The notes: generated by a model from the sequence alone, not told the origin. Positions 40,571 to 53,676 are shown, counted from the first letter of the stretch. The stretch is 64,000 bases of DNA from an uncultured Pseudomonadales bacterium (GCA_951813515.1 OX638346.1:1171617-1235616); one strand, 5' to 3'. Program-made: numbers and translations.

Positions 40571-41116
40571 CTACGGTTCCGAACCCGTGCTTTCCGACTG
40601 CCGCGCGTCGCGCACCGCTGCCAGCGCACGCACCACATTGCCGGGCACTTCGTTCAGCGTCCTTGCCAGTGCATCCACCGGCGCCAGGAGTGTCCGCATC
40701 AACCTGGCGCGGGCCTCATCCAGCGTCGGCAGGGACGCTATGCGATTCAACTGTCCCGCTTCGAGCAGTTCACCATCAACACTCAGCGCAGTGACTTCAA
40801 GCGACCTGAACTCATCGACGTATTTCTTGAGCAGACGCGCCGCGGCACCGGGGTCGTCGTTGGAAAGCGCGAGCAGGGTCGGCCCCGAGAGCGTCTCCTT
40901 CATGCACTCATGGACGGTACCTTCGACAGCGCGTCGCGCCAGGGTGTTTCGAATCACCCGGAGCGAAACACCGCTCGAACGCGCATCGGCACGCATGCTG
41001 GTCATTTCCGCCACGGTCAGACCCCGATAGTCCGCCGTCGCCGCAGAAACGGCCTCCCTGACCTCGGCGTTCACCTCGGCAACGATTTCCTCCTTGCGTG
41101 CAAGCGGGAAGGGCAT
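40571..41116 (-). CDS. rplJ: Ribosomal protein uL10
   Basis: A 181-residue protein, somewhat longer than E. coli L10 (165). It starts MPFPLARKEEIVAEVN and contains DYRGLTVAEMTSMRADARSS and VIRNTLARRAV, then the C-terminal helix that docks L7/L12 dimers. A GGAGG site precedes the ATG at 41116. Only 4 bp separate it from rplA, so the usual L10-binding mRNA leader cannot lie in the spacer. Confidence 0.96.
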   Translation of the reverse strand: MPFPLARKEEIVAEVNAEVREAVSAATADYRGLTVAEMTSMRADARSSGVSLRVIRNTLARRAVEGTVHECMKETLSGPTLLALSNDDPGAAARLLKKYVDEFRSLEVTALSVDGELLEAGQLNRIASLPTLDEARARLMRTLLAPVDALARTLNEVPGNVVRALAAVRDARQSESTGSEP

Positions 41117-41120
41117 GCCG

Positions 41121-41846
41121 TCACACCTCCAGGGACGCTTGATCAATGGCGATACCGGGACCCATCGTCGTGGACAATGTCACTCGCCTCAAGTATTGCC
41201 CCTTCGCCGAAGCCGGTTTCGCCTTCTGAAGATCGGAAAGCAGCGCTTCCACGTTCTCCTTGATCTGTTCGGGGTTGAAATCCACCTTGCCCACGCAACC
41301 ATGAATGATCCCGCCCCGATCCGCCCGAAACTGGACCTGTCCAGCCTTTGCGTTCCGGACTGCTGTCTCCACGTCTGCGGTCACCGTGCCGGTTCTCGGA
41401 TTCGGCATCAGTCCCCGGGGACCCAGAATGCGCCCAAGCTGACCCACGACTCGCATTGCATCCGGCGCGGCAATGGCGACATCGAAATTCAGCTCGCCAC
41501 CCTTCACCTGCTCCGCCAGATCTTCGAGACCCACCAGATCGGCACCGGCCTGGGTCGCTTTCTCGGCATTCTCGCCCTGGGCGAACACCGCCACGCGCAC
41601 TTCCTTACCTGTTCCGTGAGGCAAGGTTGTCGCGCCACGCACAACCTGATCCGACTTGCGGGGATCGACACCGAGGTTCACCGACACGTCGACCGACTCC
41701 TTGAATTTCGTGTTCGACATCTCTCCGAGCAGTTCCACCGCCTCCGTGATGGGATATGCGCGTTTGCGATCAATCTTTTCCCTGACCAGGCGCATGCGCT
41801 TGCTCATTTTTTTTGGCGGCCCTTGCGGCGTTTGCGCCTCGGCCAT
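41121..41846 (-). CDS. rplA: Ribosomal protein uL1
   Basis: A 241-residue protein with the L1 motifs [32 protein letters not shown], the [18 protein letters not shown] signature and a C-terminal [18 protein letters not shown]. Its ATG overlaps the rplK stop by one base (TGATG). The N-terminus is extended by about ten residues compared with E. coli. L1 binds 23S helix 76-78 and by analogy its own mRNA. Confidence 0.97.
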   Translation of the reverse strand: MAEAQTPQGPPKKMSKRMRLVREKIDRKRAYPITEAVELLGEMSNTKFKESVDVSVNLGVDPRKSDQVVRGATTLPHGTGKEVRVAVFAQGENAEKATQAGADLVGLEDLAEQVKGGELNFDVAIAAPDAMRVVGQLGRILGPRGLMPNPRTGTVTADVETAVRNAKAGQVQFRADRGGIIHGCVGKVDFNPEQIKENVEALLSDLQKAKPASAKGQYLRRVTLSTTMGPGIAIDQASLEV

Positions 41847-42280
41847 CAGACAACTCCTTCGACTTCTATACCGGCGCTACGCGCACTGCCGGCAATCGTG
41901 CGGACGGCGGCATCCATGTCGGCCGCAGTCAGGTCGGGATCCTTGATCCGTGCGATCTCCTCGAGTTGCGCGCGCGTCACCCTGGCGACCTTTTCCGTGT
42001 TCGGCGTGGCACTTCCCTTGTCGATGCGCGCAGCCCTGCGCAAAAGGACGGATGCCGGCGGGGTCTTTGTGATGAACGTGAAACTCCGGTCAGCATAGAC
42101 GGTGATCACCACGGGTATAGGCATACCCGGCTCTTCGTTCTGCGTGTGGGCGTTGAAGGCCTTGCAGAAGTCCATGATGGCCACGCCGTGCTGCCCTAGC
42201 GCCGGACCGACGGGCGGACTCGGGTTCGCCTGTCCCGCCGGCACCTGAAGCTTGATGAAGGCCTGTACCTTTTTTGCCAC
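41846..42280 (-). CDS. rplK: Ribosomal protein uL11
   Basis: A 144-residue protein with the N-terminal [20 protein letters not shown] and [14 protein letters not shown] blocks and the C-terminal rRNA-binding domain ending [20 protein letters not shown]. It forms the GTPase-associated centre with 23S rRNA. Located 44 bp after nusG. Confidence 0.97.
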   Translation of the reverse strand: MAKKVQAFIKLQVPAGQANPSPPVGPALGQHGVAIMDFCKAFNAHTQNEEPGMPIPVVITVYADRSFTFITKTPPASVLLRRAARIDKGSATPNTEKVARVTRAQLEEIARIKDPDLTAADMDAAVRTIAGSARSAGIEVEGVV

Positions 42281-42324
42281 GGTCGCTTATTCCCTACTGT
42301 TCTCGCGGTTGTACCCGCTTGCCA

Positions 42325-42858
42325 TCAGCCCTTTTCGACCTGGGAAAAGTCCAGCTCCACCGGCGTTGATCGACCGAAAATGGTCACCGCCACATTGAGC
42401 CGGCTCTTCTCGTAGTTCACTTCCTCCACGACCCCGCTGAACTCCTTGAACGGGCCGTCCACCACGCGGACCAGCTCTCCCGCCTCGAACAGCGTCTTCG
42501 GCGTTACCTTCTCGCTGCCGACCCGGATCCGGTCGAGAATTGCCGCAGCCTCCGCATCGGACAGCGGCGCCGGGCTATCGGCCTTGCCGCCGATAAAGCC
42601 CATCACGCGCGGCGTCTCCTTTACCAGGTGCCACGTTTCGTCATTCAGTTCCATCTGCACGAGCACATATCCTGGAAAGAACTTGCGCTCGCTGCGACGC
42701 TTCTGACCGGCGCGCATTTCCACCACTTCCTCGGTCGGGACCATGATTTCCCCAAAACAGTCGGCGAACTTCGACAGTTCAACCCTTTCCTGCAACGCAC
42801 GCTGCACCCGCTTCTCGAATCCCGAGTACGCGTGGACGACATACCAACGTTTCGACAT
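42325..42858 (-). CDS. nusG: Transcription antitermination factor NusG
   Basis: A 177-residue protein with the NGN domain ([49 protein letters not shown]) and a C-terminal KOW domain ([19 protein letters not shown]). It couples RNA polymerase to the ribosome or Rho. Starts 4 bp after secE. Confidence 0.97.
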   Translation of the reverse strand: MSKRWYVVHAYSGFEKRVQRALQERVELSKFADCFGEIMVPTEEVVEMRAGQKRRSERKFFPGYVLVQMELNDETWHLVKETPRVMGFIGGKADSPAPLSDAEAAAILDRIRVGSEKVTPKTLFEAGELVRVVDGPFKEFSGVVEEVNYEKSRLNVAVTIFGRSTPVELDFSQVEKG

Positions 42859-42862
42859 TCGA

Positions 42863-43255
42863 CTATCCGATGACCGACGAAACCAACCAGCTCAAAAACG
42901 AGTCGAGACCCCACAGCACCAGGGCGAACAGCAGCACGAGGAGGACTACCATGAACGTCGTCTGCGTCGTCTCCTGGCGTGTCGGCCAGACCACCCGGCG
43001 AATCTCCGTGCGCGCCTCCTTCGCCAAGTCCCACATGGCGCGGCCGCGCTCTGTCTGCAAAACGACGAAACCGGCCAACACCGCGAGAGCGACCAAGGCA
43101 AGCACGCGGTTCAGCAGCGCCTGTTCGCCGAAGTACCAGTTGCCGAAGACGCCTGCCCCGACAATCGCTGCCACGGCAAGCCACTTCAGCCGATCCAGTA
43201 TCGGGTGAGGCTGATCGGCCTCCGGCCTGATTTCCCGCGTCGTCTGCCTTGGCAT
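42863..43255 (-). CDS. secE: Preprotein translocase subunit SecE
   Basis: A 130-residue three-helix SecE of the enterobacterial type: two N-terminal helices ([16 protein letters not shown] and [19 protein letters not shown]), the amphipathic conserved [21 protein letters not shown] block and the essential third helix. ATG 43255 is chosen; the upstream open frame runs into tRNA-Trp. Confidence 0.95.
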   Translation of the reverse strand: MPRQTTREIRPEADQPHPILDRLKWLAVAAIVGAGVFGNWYFGEQALLNRVLALVALAVLAGFVVLQTERGRAMWDLAKEARTEIRRVVWPTRQETTQTTFMVVLLVLLFALVLWGLDSFLSWLVSSVIG

Positions 43256-43301
43256 GTCTACTTCGCTGTCCGAAGCACCCCCTTTTTTTGTCTGGCGCGT
43301 C

Positions 43302-43377
<76 letters not shown>

Positions 43378-43409
43378 GTATTGCCTGTGCGGCCAAATTG
43401 CGACTACCG

Positions 43410-44600
<1,191 letters not shown>

Positions 44601-44736
44601 TTTGGTTATTCCTCTTAAGACCCTTGTCGATCCCTGCTGTTTCCTTGTGTTTTCGCTGCGGGTTTCCAGCGCCGACTGTCGCTTCCCGTCTACCGCGCCT
44701 GACGCCGGCGGATTCCCGAGGTTCGCCGTCTTGCGT

Positions 44737-44812
<76 letters not shown>

Positions 44813-44892
44813 GTTCAATCCCTCGCTCTGTTTCGATACCGACCGACCCTGTCCGGTTCTGCTCGCCAGGCGCTCTCCCGCGTTCCTTCGTC

Positions 44893-44966
44893 TGGAGCGG
44901 GTAGCGGGAATTGAACCCGCGCCATCAGCTTGGAAGGCTGAGGTTCTACCACTGAACTATACCCGC
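44893..44966 (-). tRNA. glyT: tRNA-Gly (anticodon UCC)
   Basis: A 74-nt cloverleaf with acceptor GCGGGTA/TACCCGC, anticodon loop CTTCCAA in the stem TCAGC/GCTGA, and an encoded CCA. Confidence 0.95.
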
Positions 44967-45007
44967 GACCCGCGATCATCGGCACTTCCCCCAAGTCCCT
45001 CCGCAGG

Positions 45008-45092
45008 TGGTGGAGGGGGTAGGATTCGAACCTACGAAGGCTTAGCCGTCAGATTTACAGTCTGATCCCTTTGGCCACTCGGGAACCCCTCC
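45008..45092 (-). tRNA. tyrU: tRNA-Tyr (anticodon GUA)
   Basis: An 85-nt class II tRNA with a long variable arm, acceptor GGAGGGG/CCCCTCC, anticodon loop CTGTAAA, and an encoded CCA. Confidence 0.95.
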
Positions 45093-45224
45093 GGAAACGC
45101 CCGGACAAAGGGGCGCAATTTTGCGCCCGCTCATGCTGACTGTCAACGTCAGCGAATTGATTTTTTACGTGATTTTCTATTTCCCCGGCAATCCGGAACG
45201 AAGGACCGCAGTGCGCAGACAACC

Positions 45225-45300
45225 TGGTGCCGCCACAAGGAGTCGAACCCTGGACCTTCTCATTACAAGTGAGCTGCTCTACCGGCTGAGCTATGGCGGC
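45225..45300 (-). tRNA. thrU: tRNA-Thr (anticodon UGU)
   Basis: A 76-nt cloverleaf with acceptor GCCGCCA/TGGCGGC, anticodon loop CTTGTAA and an encoded CCA. It is the first tRNA of the thrU-tyrU-glyT-thrT-tuf operon, preceded by the promoter at 45335-45363. Confidence 0.95.
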
Positions 45301-45320
45301 TCAAGAAACCCTGCGCCCAT

Positions 45321-45364
45321 CTGGCGGGTGGCGAAAGATAGACGATGCCGCAGTCGCAGACAAC
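45321..45364. repeat. Duplicated promoter segment, copy 1
   Basis: About 44 bp matching 46559-46602 in the same orientation; the -10 box and discriminator core GGCGGGTGGCGAAAG(A/G)TAG (plus strand) and the following ACGATGC are identical apart from one base. Confidence 0.8.
45335..45363 (-). promoter_or_regulatory. Promoter of the tRNA-tuf operon
   Basis: On the minus strand TTGTCT and TATCTT are separated by 17 nt, followed by a GC-rich discriminator (TCGCCACCCGCC) typical of growth-rate-controlled stable-RNA promoters. The same sequence recurs before the TonB-C gene at 46573-46601. Confidence 0.7.
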
Positions 45365-45401
45365 CCGAAAGTCAGCGCTCCGGGCGCAGCGCCAGTGAAT
45401 G

Positions 45402-46544
45402 CTACATCTGCACCAACTTGAACGTCGTCCCGGGGTTGCCGATGAGCTCCAGATGGCAGTGTCCGCGCTTGTTCGAAACGCGGTACTCCATGTCCGGATC
45501 GAACCGGAAGAACACGTAACTCTCCGGACAGCGCAACTTGACCTCGGTGATTTCTCCCTGAACGTCCGTGACTGCAAATTCGTCCTTGAACAAATGGTAG
45601 AACCAGGAGGCGCCTTTCTCCAGCAATCCCGTCACCGCGTAGGCACGATCATCGTGGCGCAATGCCCTGAGGTTCTCCATCGTTGCCTCGAGCGCAGACT
45701 GGACCGACGCCTCAAGTTCATATTTGCCAAGCGTCTCGAACGTCGACGCTGCCCGCTCGTAGTCCTGGGTCCTGACCAGCAACCAAAAGCGTTGGAGTTG
45801 CAACGCAACGTACAACTCCTCGGGCAGACGATGATCCTGGAAATCCTGGGAGACAGCCCGGTCAAGGGCATCCAACTGCTGGTGTGCGTCGCCCCACCTG
45901 GCGTAGTAATGGAATTTGGCGACATGGAGGTAAGCATCCTCATGGAGGTTGAACTGGCCGCGGGACTCCAGCGCCGACAACTCACTGTCCGCCAGCGGGC
46001 GGTCGCCTCGCTCGATCGCACTCATGAGCGCCTTGCTCAATTGGAGGAAACCACGGCGGACGCCTCCTCCCTCACCCTCCAACCCGAACCAGTAGTACAT
46101 CGCGTACCCGGCATCGACAGGCCGGCCCTTCAGGTGAGCGGGTTCGAAGGTGGAATTCCTTAGCGCCCCGATGGCGGCACGCTGGAAGCTGCCGGCCCCC
46201 ATCGAGTCTGTCACGGCAATTTCGTACGCCTTGCCGTCGGTGCCGACCATGAAATCCAACCGCACCCAACCCTCCATGCCTTTCGACTGCGCAAGTCGCG
46301 GGTAGCGGGGCGTCTTCATGTCCTTGCGCACCGGACCGGAATATAGCTCCACCGGGACCGGTTCAGGCACGGTCTCCGACGCAACCTCGGCCGGGCCTTC
46401 GTCTGTCTGACCCGCGACCATTCCGGGACAAGCGCACCAGAACAGGAGACAGACGGCGAAGATCGGAACGCAACGCGGGTCGCCCGTGACGGGCGGACGG
46501 CGCGCCGTGGTTGTATCTTGGCGATCTTGAAGATGGTGCAACAT
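45402..46544 (-). CDS. Exported protein with internal TonB C-terminal domain
   Basis: A 380-residue protein. A hydrophobic segment near residues 25-43 (VPIFAVCLLFWCACPGMVAG) looks like a signal peptide. A TonB-C fold follows near 75-150: KTPRYPRLAQSKGMEGWVRL, then GSFQRAAIGALRNSTFEPA. The remaining 220 residues are mostly helical with TPR-like spacing and end in a beta-rich tail; I do not recognise them. In true TonB the domain is at the C-terminus, so this is an odd architecture. ATG 46544 lies about 22 nt after the predicted transcription start, supporting it over a longer frame. Confidence 0.75.
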   Translation of the reverse strand: MLHHLQDRQDTTTARRPPVTGDPRCVPIFAVCLLFWCACPGMVAGQTDEGPAEVASETVPEPVPVELYSGPVRKDMKTPRYPRLAQSKGMEGWVRLDFMVGTDGKAYEIAVTDSMGAGSFQRAAIGALRNSTFEPAHLKGRPVDAGYAMYYWFGLEGEGGGVRRGFLQLSKALMSAIERGDRPLADSELSALESRGQFNLHEDAYLHVAKFHYYARWGDAHQQLDALDRAVSQDFQDHRLPEELYVALQLQRFWLLVRTQDYERAASTFETLGKYELEASVQSALEATMENLRALRHDDRAYAVTGLLEKGASWFYHLFKDEFAVTDVQGEITEVKLRCPESYVFFRFDPDMEYRVSNKRGHCHLELIGNPGTTFKLVQM

Positions 46545-46558
46545 CGGACGGCGGCCAA

Positions 46559-46602
46559 TGGGCGGGTGGCGAAAGGTAGACGATGCGGGGATTGCAGGCA
46601 AA
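46559..46602. repeat. Duplicated promoter segment, copy 2
   Basis: Direct-repeat partner of 45321-45364, 1238 bp away, lying between the TonB-C gene and the SPOR-like gene. Confidence 0.8.
46573..46601 (-). promoter_or_regulatory. Promoter of the TonB-C gene
   Basis: On the minus strand TTGCCT and TACCTT are 17 nt apart with the same GC-rich discriminator as the tRNA-tuf promoter. It overlaps the last few bases before the end of the upstream SPOR-like gene. Confidence 0.65.
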
Positions 46603-46609
46603 GGGAGAA

Positions 46610-47197
46610 TCAGCCGTCCCAGCACGACGCCAGGGGAATGCCGTGCGGCCTTCGGGCGGGCGGTTTGTCCGCGTATACCAAATGGATGGTGCGGTGACGT
46701 TCGATACGGGCGACATCCACGTCATAGCCCAGCTCCGCGACTCGCTGTCGGCGCGTCTCGGCAGGACCAGGCAGCCCGAAAACACCGACGGCCACGGCAT
46801 TGTCCAACTTGCCGTCCGAGATCACATGTCCATTGATCGCCTGGTTCCTGAGTTCGCGCAGCATCCGCATGGCCAGATCGCGGGAAACCGACGGTTCCAC
46901 GTGCACCACGTAGTCGGGACGGCTCAGGATGTCCCGATCCCGAACGATCGCCCGGCCACCGTCGTGCCGAATCCCTTCCGCCAGAGCCTGCGCCGCATCG
47001 TCGCGGTTCAGGGGACCAAGCACGACGCACTCCGAAGAATCCCCTGCCATGATCGGGGCCCCAGGGCCGTGTGACTGCGGGACGCTGTTCATCACCTCGA
47101 GCGTTCGCTCAAGCCAGATCAAGGAGAAGGTCGCGGCGTTGCCTGCGACCAGAAACCAGAACAGGAGTGACAACGTTCTCACCGAAGGGGGTCGCAC
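46610..47197 (-). CDS. Membrane-anchored SPOR-like protein
   Basis: A 195-residue protein with one N-terminal membrane helix (LSLLFWFLVAGNAATFSLIW) and a C-terminal region of SPOR-like layout: CVVLGPLNRDDAAQALAEGI, DYVVHVEPSVSRDLAMRMLR, then VAVGVFGLPGPAETRRQRVA. SPOR domains bind denuded peptidoglycan at division sites. In Pseudomonas a SPOR protein gene also follows coaX, which supports the call. Sequence match to the domain is weak. Confidence 0.7.
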   Translation of the reverse strand: MRPPSVRTLSLLFWFLVAGNAATFSLIWLERTLEVMNSVPQSHGPGAPIMAGDSSECVVLGPLNRDDAAQALAEGIRHDGGRAIVRDRDILSRPDYVVHVEPSVSRDLAMRMLRELRNQAINGHVISDGKLDNAVAVGVFGLPGPAETRRQRVAELGYDVDVARIERHRTIHLVYADKPPARRPHGIPLASCWDG

Positions 47198-47227
47198 ATC
47201 CGTCCGTATACTTCCCGTTTCGGCCCG

Positions 47228-47920
47228 TCAGGGCAATGCCAGGGCCAAGCCATCGAGGACCAGGTCGGGCTCGACACGAACGGGCAAGGAAAGGCGCACC
47301 GCGAGATCGTCCGCATCGCCTCCGGTGAGAAACAGGATCGGCGCTTCGCCAACCTCCCGCGAGAACCGCGCAACCGACCATTCGACAAAGGAAGTCAGCA
47401 TGGCCATCGTGCCGCCTCGCACCGCCTGCTCCGTATCGCGTCCGGGCAACAGGTTCGGTGCAGGATCATCGGCCACCTGAACACGGGCCGTATTGCGTGC
47501 CAGTGTCTTTGCCATCGTCCGAAGCCCAGGCACGATATAACCGCCGACATGACATCCATCACGCGTCACGAAATCGAGCGTCGCCGCGGTACCGACGTCG
47601 GCCACCACGGCGGGTTCCCTGGCCGAATTCCATGCGGCGACCAGGGCAAGCCACCGATCAACGCCAAGCAGGTCCGGATTTTCGTACCCACAGGTAACCC
47701 CCGCCAGTCTTGCCCTCGTCTCGGCAAACTCGGGACGCACACCTAAGGCCGCCTCGAATCGCGCCCGGACGTCGTCGCGTTTAGCCGCCACACACGCAAT
47801 GCAGACTCGGTCCGGCGTATCCGCGAGCGTTGGCGGGACTACCCCCGACGCAACCCCCCGAGCGTTTCCGAAACGCCATTTCGTCCGCGTGTTGCCGATG
47901 TCCACATCCAAACGCGTCAT
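47228..47920 (-). CDS. coaX: Type III pantothenate kinase
   Basis: A 230-residue ASKHA-fold kinase for the first step of coenzyme A synthesis. Motifs: DVDIGNTRTKWRF (phosphate 1), GVDRWLALVAAW, VVADVGTAATLDFV and GGYIVPGLRTM. The ATG overlaps the birA stop by 4 nt (ATGA), the usual birA-coaX arrangement. Confidence 0.95.
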   Translation of the reverse strand: MTRLDVDIGNTRTKWRFGNARGVASGVVPPTLADTPDRVCIACVAAKRDDVRARFEAALGVRPEFAETRARLAGVTCGYENPDLLGVDRWLALVAAWNSAREPAVVADVGTAATLDFVTRDGCHVGGYIVPGLRTMAKTLARNTARVQVADDPAPNLLPGRDTEQAVRGGTMAMLTSFVEWSVARFSREVGEAPILFLTGGDADDLAVRLSLPVRVEPDLVLDGLALALP

Positions 47921-48831
47921 GTCCGCAACGACACCTCACCGCCGATGAAACTTCTGACATCCGAGCCGGTTCGCAACTGCAAGGCACCATCGAGGCCAAC
48001 TCCGGCGACGGAACCGGTTACCTCCTCGGTGCCGACGATGACGCGCACATCCTCGCCATGGTATCGATGCAGGGCATTGTACGCAGGCCTCATCCGCGCG
48101 AACCCGTACTCCTCGAACTGCTTGCACATGTTGTAGACCGCGTCGACCACCATCCCCGCCAAGCGGTTTCGCGATGCGTTGCGCACGTGCTCGGCGACGT
48201 CGGCGACAGCCTGATTCACCAACGGCGCCAACACCGGCAAGCCGCCGATATTGATGCCGATCCCGATGACGACGCAGGCCGGTTCCTTCGCCGCAGGCAG
48301 TTCGATCAGGATGCCGCACAGTTTGCGCCGATCGACAACGATATCGTTCGGCCACTTGAGTTTCACATCTCTTACGCCCAGTTCGGTCAACGCACCGGCC
48401 ACCGCCATCCCCACGGATAGCCCCACTGCCCCGATTTCCCTCAGCGGCCGATCAATGCACACGCCCATACTCATGGCGAGATTTCGGCCGAACGGACTCA
48501 TCCACTCGCGACCCCGACGACCTCTGCCGGCCGTCTGCGCCTCTGCCAGTAGCACCTCTCCATCGATGTCGCGCGTGAGTCCCGCTCGCATCAGCGCGCT
48601 ATTCGTCGAATCGACGTGTGCCCGGACGCAAAGCCGCGTGAGCCAACCACGCGCGGTATCGCCCAATTGATCGCGTATGCGATCGGCACGCAGGAGTTCG
48701 ATATCGTCATCGAGGACCGCCAGGTCCCCACGGACGGCTATTCCGTAGTTTCCAAGCTGCAGCCTGTCAGTCGCGTCCACCTTTGCGACGCCCTCGACAG
48801 CAAGTTGTTCGAAAACGTCGGGAAGACTCAC
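47917..48831 (-). CDS. birA: Biotin-acetyl-CoA-carboxylase ligase with shortened N-terminus
   Basis: A 304-residue biotin protein ligase: HVDSTNSALM, the biotinyl-adenylate loop AGRGRRGREW (near 101-110), LKWPNDIVV, KLCGILIEL and VIGIGINI, and the C-terminal SH3-like repeat. It would biotinylate MccA and AccB. Only about 30 residues precede the wing-like GIAVRG, compared with about 46 in E. coli BirA, and no good helix-turn-helix is visible; a stop 8 codons upstream of the GTG prevents extension. Repressor activity is therefore doubtful. Confidence 0.9.
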   Translation of the reverse strand: MSLPDVFEQLAVEGVAKVDATDRLQLGNYGIAVRGDLAVLDDDIELLRADRIRDQLGDTARGWLTRLCVRAHVDSTNSALMRAGLTRDIDGEVLLAEAQTAGRGRRGREWMSPFGRNLAMSMGVCIDRPLREIGAVGLSVGMAVAGALTELGVRDVKLKWPNDIVVDRRKLCGILIELPAAKEPACVVIGIGINIGGLPVLAPLVNQAVADVAEHVRNASRNRLAGMVVDAVYNMCKQFEEYGFARMRPAYNALHRYHGEDVRVIVGTEEVTGSVAGVGLDGALQLRTGSDVRSFIGGEVSLRT

Positions 48832-49106
48832 TACGTTGGCCCTGACAAAAGCTCAAGAGCAGATGCGGCCTATCACAAGCCGGATCGGCCATGCCGGATC
48901 CCCACGATCCGGAGATCGCCCGCAACCATCGTCTCGCCACGAGAACGCCATTGCCGACCAGTCAGATAGTATGATCTGTTGGAGATTTGGCCAACCGGTA
49001 CAAGCATTGCGAAGACTAGGCGGCACATTGAGCAAGGCGTGCCGGTCAGGCATGCGACCGACCGCCTGCCATTATCGGGAAAGGCACTGACGCCGCCGGC
49101 CGAGCG

Positions 49107-50288
49107 ATGTCTGAGATCCTTGTTGCTGGAGGCGGCATAGGCGGTTTGACTGCCGCCCTATGCATCGCCCGCCGGGGATTCCCGGTGCGTCTATTCGAGC
49201 AGGCGCCGACATTCGAAGAACCCGGCGCCGGCCTGCAGCTCAGCCCAAACGCGAGCCGCGTCATGCACGACCTCGCGCTGAAAGCTCCGCTACGGTCAAG
49301 CGTCTCGCAGCCAGAAGCGATCGAGATTCGGCACTGGAGAAGCGGCCGGGTGCTTGCCGCTTATCCACTCGGAAAGCGCGTACGGGAACGCTACGGTTTC
49401 CCGTATTACCTTGTTCTGCGCAAGGACCTTGTCGATTGCCTTGCCAATGCCGCACATGACGATGCCGGCATCGAATTGCAAACAAACGCACGCGTGGAAC
49501 GCGTTCACCAGAGCCGCGCCCACGTGGCGGTGTCCATCAACAGGAATCGACACGTCGGATCCCTGCTGGTCGGTGCCGACGGTATCCATTCGGCCGTTCG
49601 AACGGCGCTATTCGGTAGCGAGACGCCTTGGTATAGCGGCGACATTGCCTGGCGCACGCTCGTCTCGTCAGAAAACCTACCCGAGGCAATGCTCCGTCCG
49701 GTGGTAACCATCTGGTGGGGACCCGGCAAGCACTTTGTGCACTACCACGCCGGCGACAGCGGCCTGGTCAACTGCGTTGGTGTTGTTCCGGGGCTGGACG
49801 ACGAGCAACCTTCCTCCTGGATCGAACGTGCCGACCACGCCGAGTTCCAGGAGGACTTTGCCCGATGGCACCGGGATGTCCGAACCTTGATCGACCGGAC
49901 AGAACCCGACGGTTGTCGTAAGTGGGCATTGTTCGACAGGCCACCGATGCCGCGCTGGACGGATCACCGCATTACACTTCTCGGCGACGCCTGTCATGCG
50001 GCGTTGCCGTTCATGGCCCAGGGCGCCGCCATGGCAATGGAAGACGCCGCCGTACTCGCGCGGTGCCTAGCAGAAACGACGGATGTTCCCACCGCTCTCT
50101 CTCGCTACGAGTCCTTGAGACTAGGCAGGACTGCCCTAGTCCAGCGCCGATCGCGCAGCCATGCAAGGATCTTCCATCTTTCCGGCGTGAGCGCATGGAT
50201 GAGAAACCAGACCGTCCGGTTCATTCTCGCCCATCTATTTCACAGTCTCTTCGCCTACAACGCCCTCGACCCGCATGACGCTCCATGA
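49107..50288 (+). CDS. FAD-dependent monooxygenase (salicylate hydroxylase type)
   Basis: A 393-residue class A flavoprotein monooxygenase. The N-terminal ADP-binding fold is EILVAGGGIGGLTAALCIAR, the second FAD/NADPH motif is LLVGADGIHSAVR, and the third GDACHAALPFMAQGAAMAME. Likely hydroxylates an aromatic acid; substrate unknown. It stands alone on the plus strand between birA and the rRNA operon, a place without this gene in well-known relatives. Confidence 0.9.
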   Translation: MSEILVAGGGIGGLTAALCIARRGFPVRLFEQAPTFEEPGAGLQLSPNASRVMHDLALKAPLRSSVSQPEAIEIRHWRSGRVLAAYPLGKRVRERYGFPYYLVLRKDLVDCLANAAHDDAGIELQTNARVERVHQSRAHVAVSINRNRHVGSLLVGADGIHSAVRTALFGSETPWYSGDIAWRTLVSSENLPEAMLRPVVTIWWGPGKHFVHYHAGDSGLVNCVGVVPGLDDEQPSSWIERADHAEFQEDFARWHRDVRTLIDRTEPDGCRKWALFDRPPMPRWTDHRITLLGDACHAALPFMAQGAAMAMEDAAVLARCLAETTDVPTALSRYESLRLGRTALVQRRSRSHARIFHLSGVSAWMRNQTVRFILAHLFHSLFAYNALDPHDAP

Positions 50289-50316
50289 CCAGACTGAAAC
50301 CGCGCTGGCCATTTTC

Positions 50317-50375
50317 GCCAGCGCCATAAATCCGTCACCCTAGGGGTGCCGTGTTTCACCCCCGCCCAAGCCCAC
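50317..50375 (-). repeat. Dispersed intergenic repeat B, copy 2
   Basis: Reverse-complement match of 8366-8429, read on the minus strand as GTGGGC, GGGCGGGGGTGAAACACGGC, GACGGATTT and ATGGCGCTGG. It lies in the spacer between the monooxygenase and the rRNA terminator. Confidence 0.8.
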
Positions 50376-50430
50376 CTGTCACTCCTGTGGATCTTGCGCC
50401 TAACGCCGTAAGTCGGACAGACTGCTAGCA

Positions 50431-50468
50431 AAAAAAAACCGGCCCACATGGGGCCGGTTTTCTTTTTC
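50431..50468 (-). terminator. Intrinsic terminator of the rRNA operon
   Basis: An 11-bp stem AAAACCGGCCC/GGGCCGGTTTT around the 5-nt loop, followed on the minus strand by a run of eight or more T. The opposite strand also ends in a T-rich tract (TTTTCTTTTT), so it may end the monooxygenase transcript as well. Confidence 0.9.
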
Positions 50469-50471
50469 AAC

Positions 50472-50588
50472 GCCTGACGATGTCCTACTCTCGCATGGGG
50501 AGTCCCCACACTACCATCGGCGCAGAGCCCTTTCACTTCTGAGTTCGAGATGGATTCAGGTGGTTCAGACTCGCTATGGCCGTCAGGC
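50472..50588 (-). rRNA. rrf: 5S ribosomal RNA
   Basis: A minus-strand sequence of about 117 nt with terminal helix GCCTGACGG/CGTCAGGC, the CGAACTCAGAAGTGAAA loop region and the GATGGTAGTGTGGGG-type helix typical of gammaproteobacterial 5S. Confidence 0.95.
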
Positions 50589-50730
50589 AAACCATTGGCC
50601 CGAAGACACCTCGCTCCGGCGACGATGTCCTCGAACAACAAACGCATGATGAAGTCACAAATGTGTCAAAACAGTGTTACTTTTTCGATTGGCATATATA
50701 TAGATTGCACACCCGGATCGGGGTGCGCGC

Positions 50731-50740
50731 TCGATTATAT

Positions 50741-50748
<8 letters not shown>
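50731..50748 (-). other. 23S processing stem, 3' arm
   Basis: This 18-nt sequence is the exact reverse complement of 53659-53676, so the precursor ends of 23S pair perfectly into the usual RNase III substrate. Confidence 0.8.
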
Positions 50749-53658
<2,910 letters not shown>

Positions 53659-53666
<8 letters not shown>

Positions 53667-53676
53667 ATATAATCGA
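53659..53676 (-). other. 23S processing stem, 5' arm
   Basis: Exact 18-nt partner of 50731-50748, covering the first bases of 23S and the adjoining spacer. Confidence 0.8.

Noticed and set aside
50302..50324. Inverted repeat GCGCTGGC/GCCAGCGC after the monooxygenase
   Set aside because: No T-run follows; it may only be part of repeat B surroundings, so it is not called a terminator.
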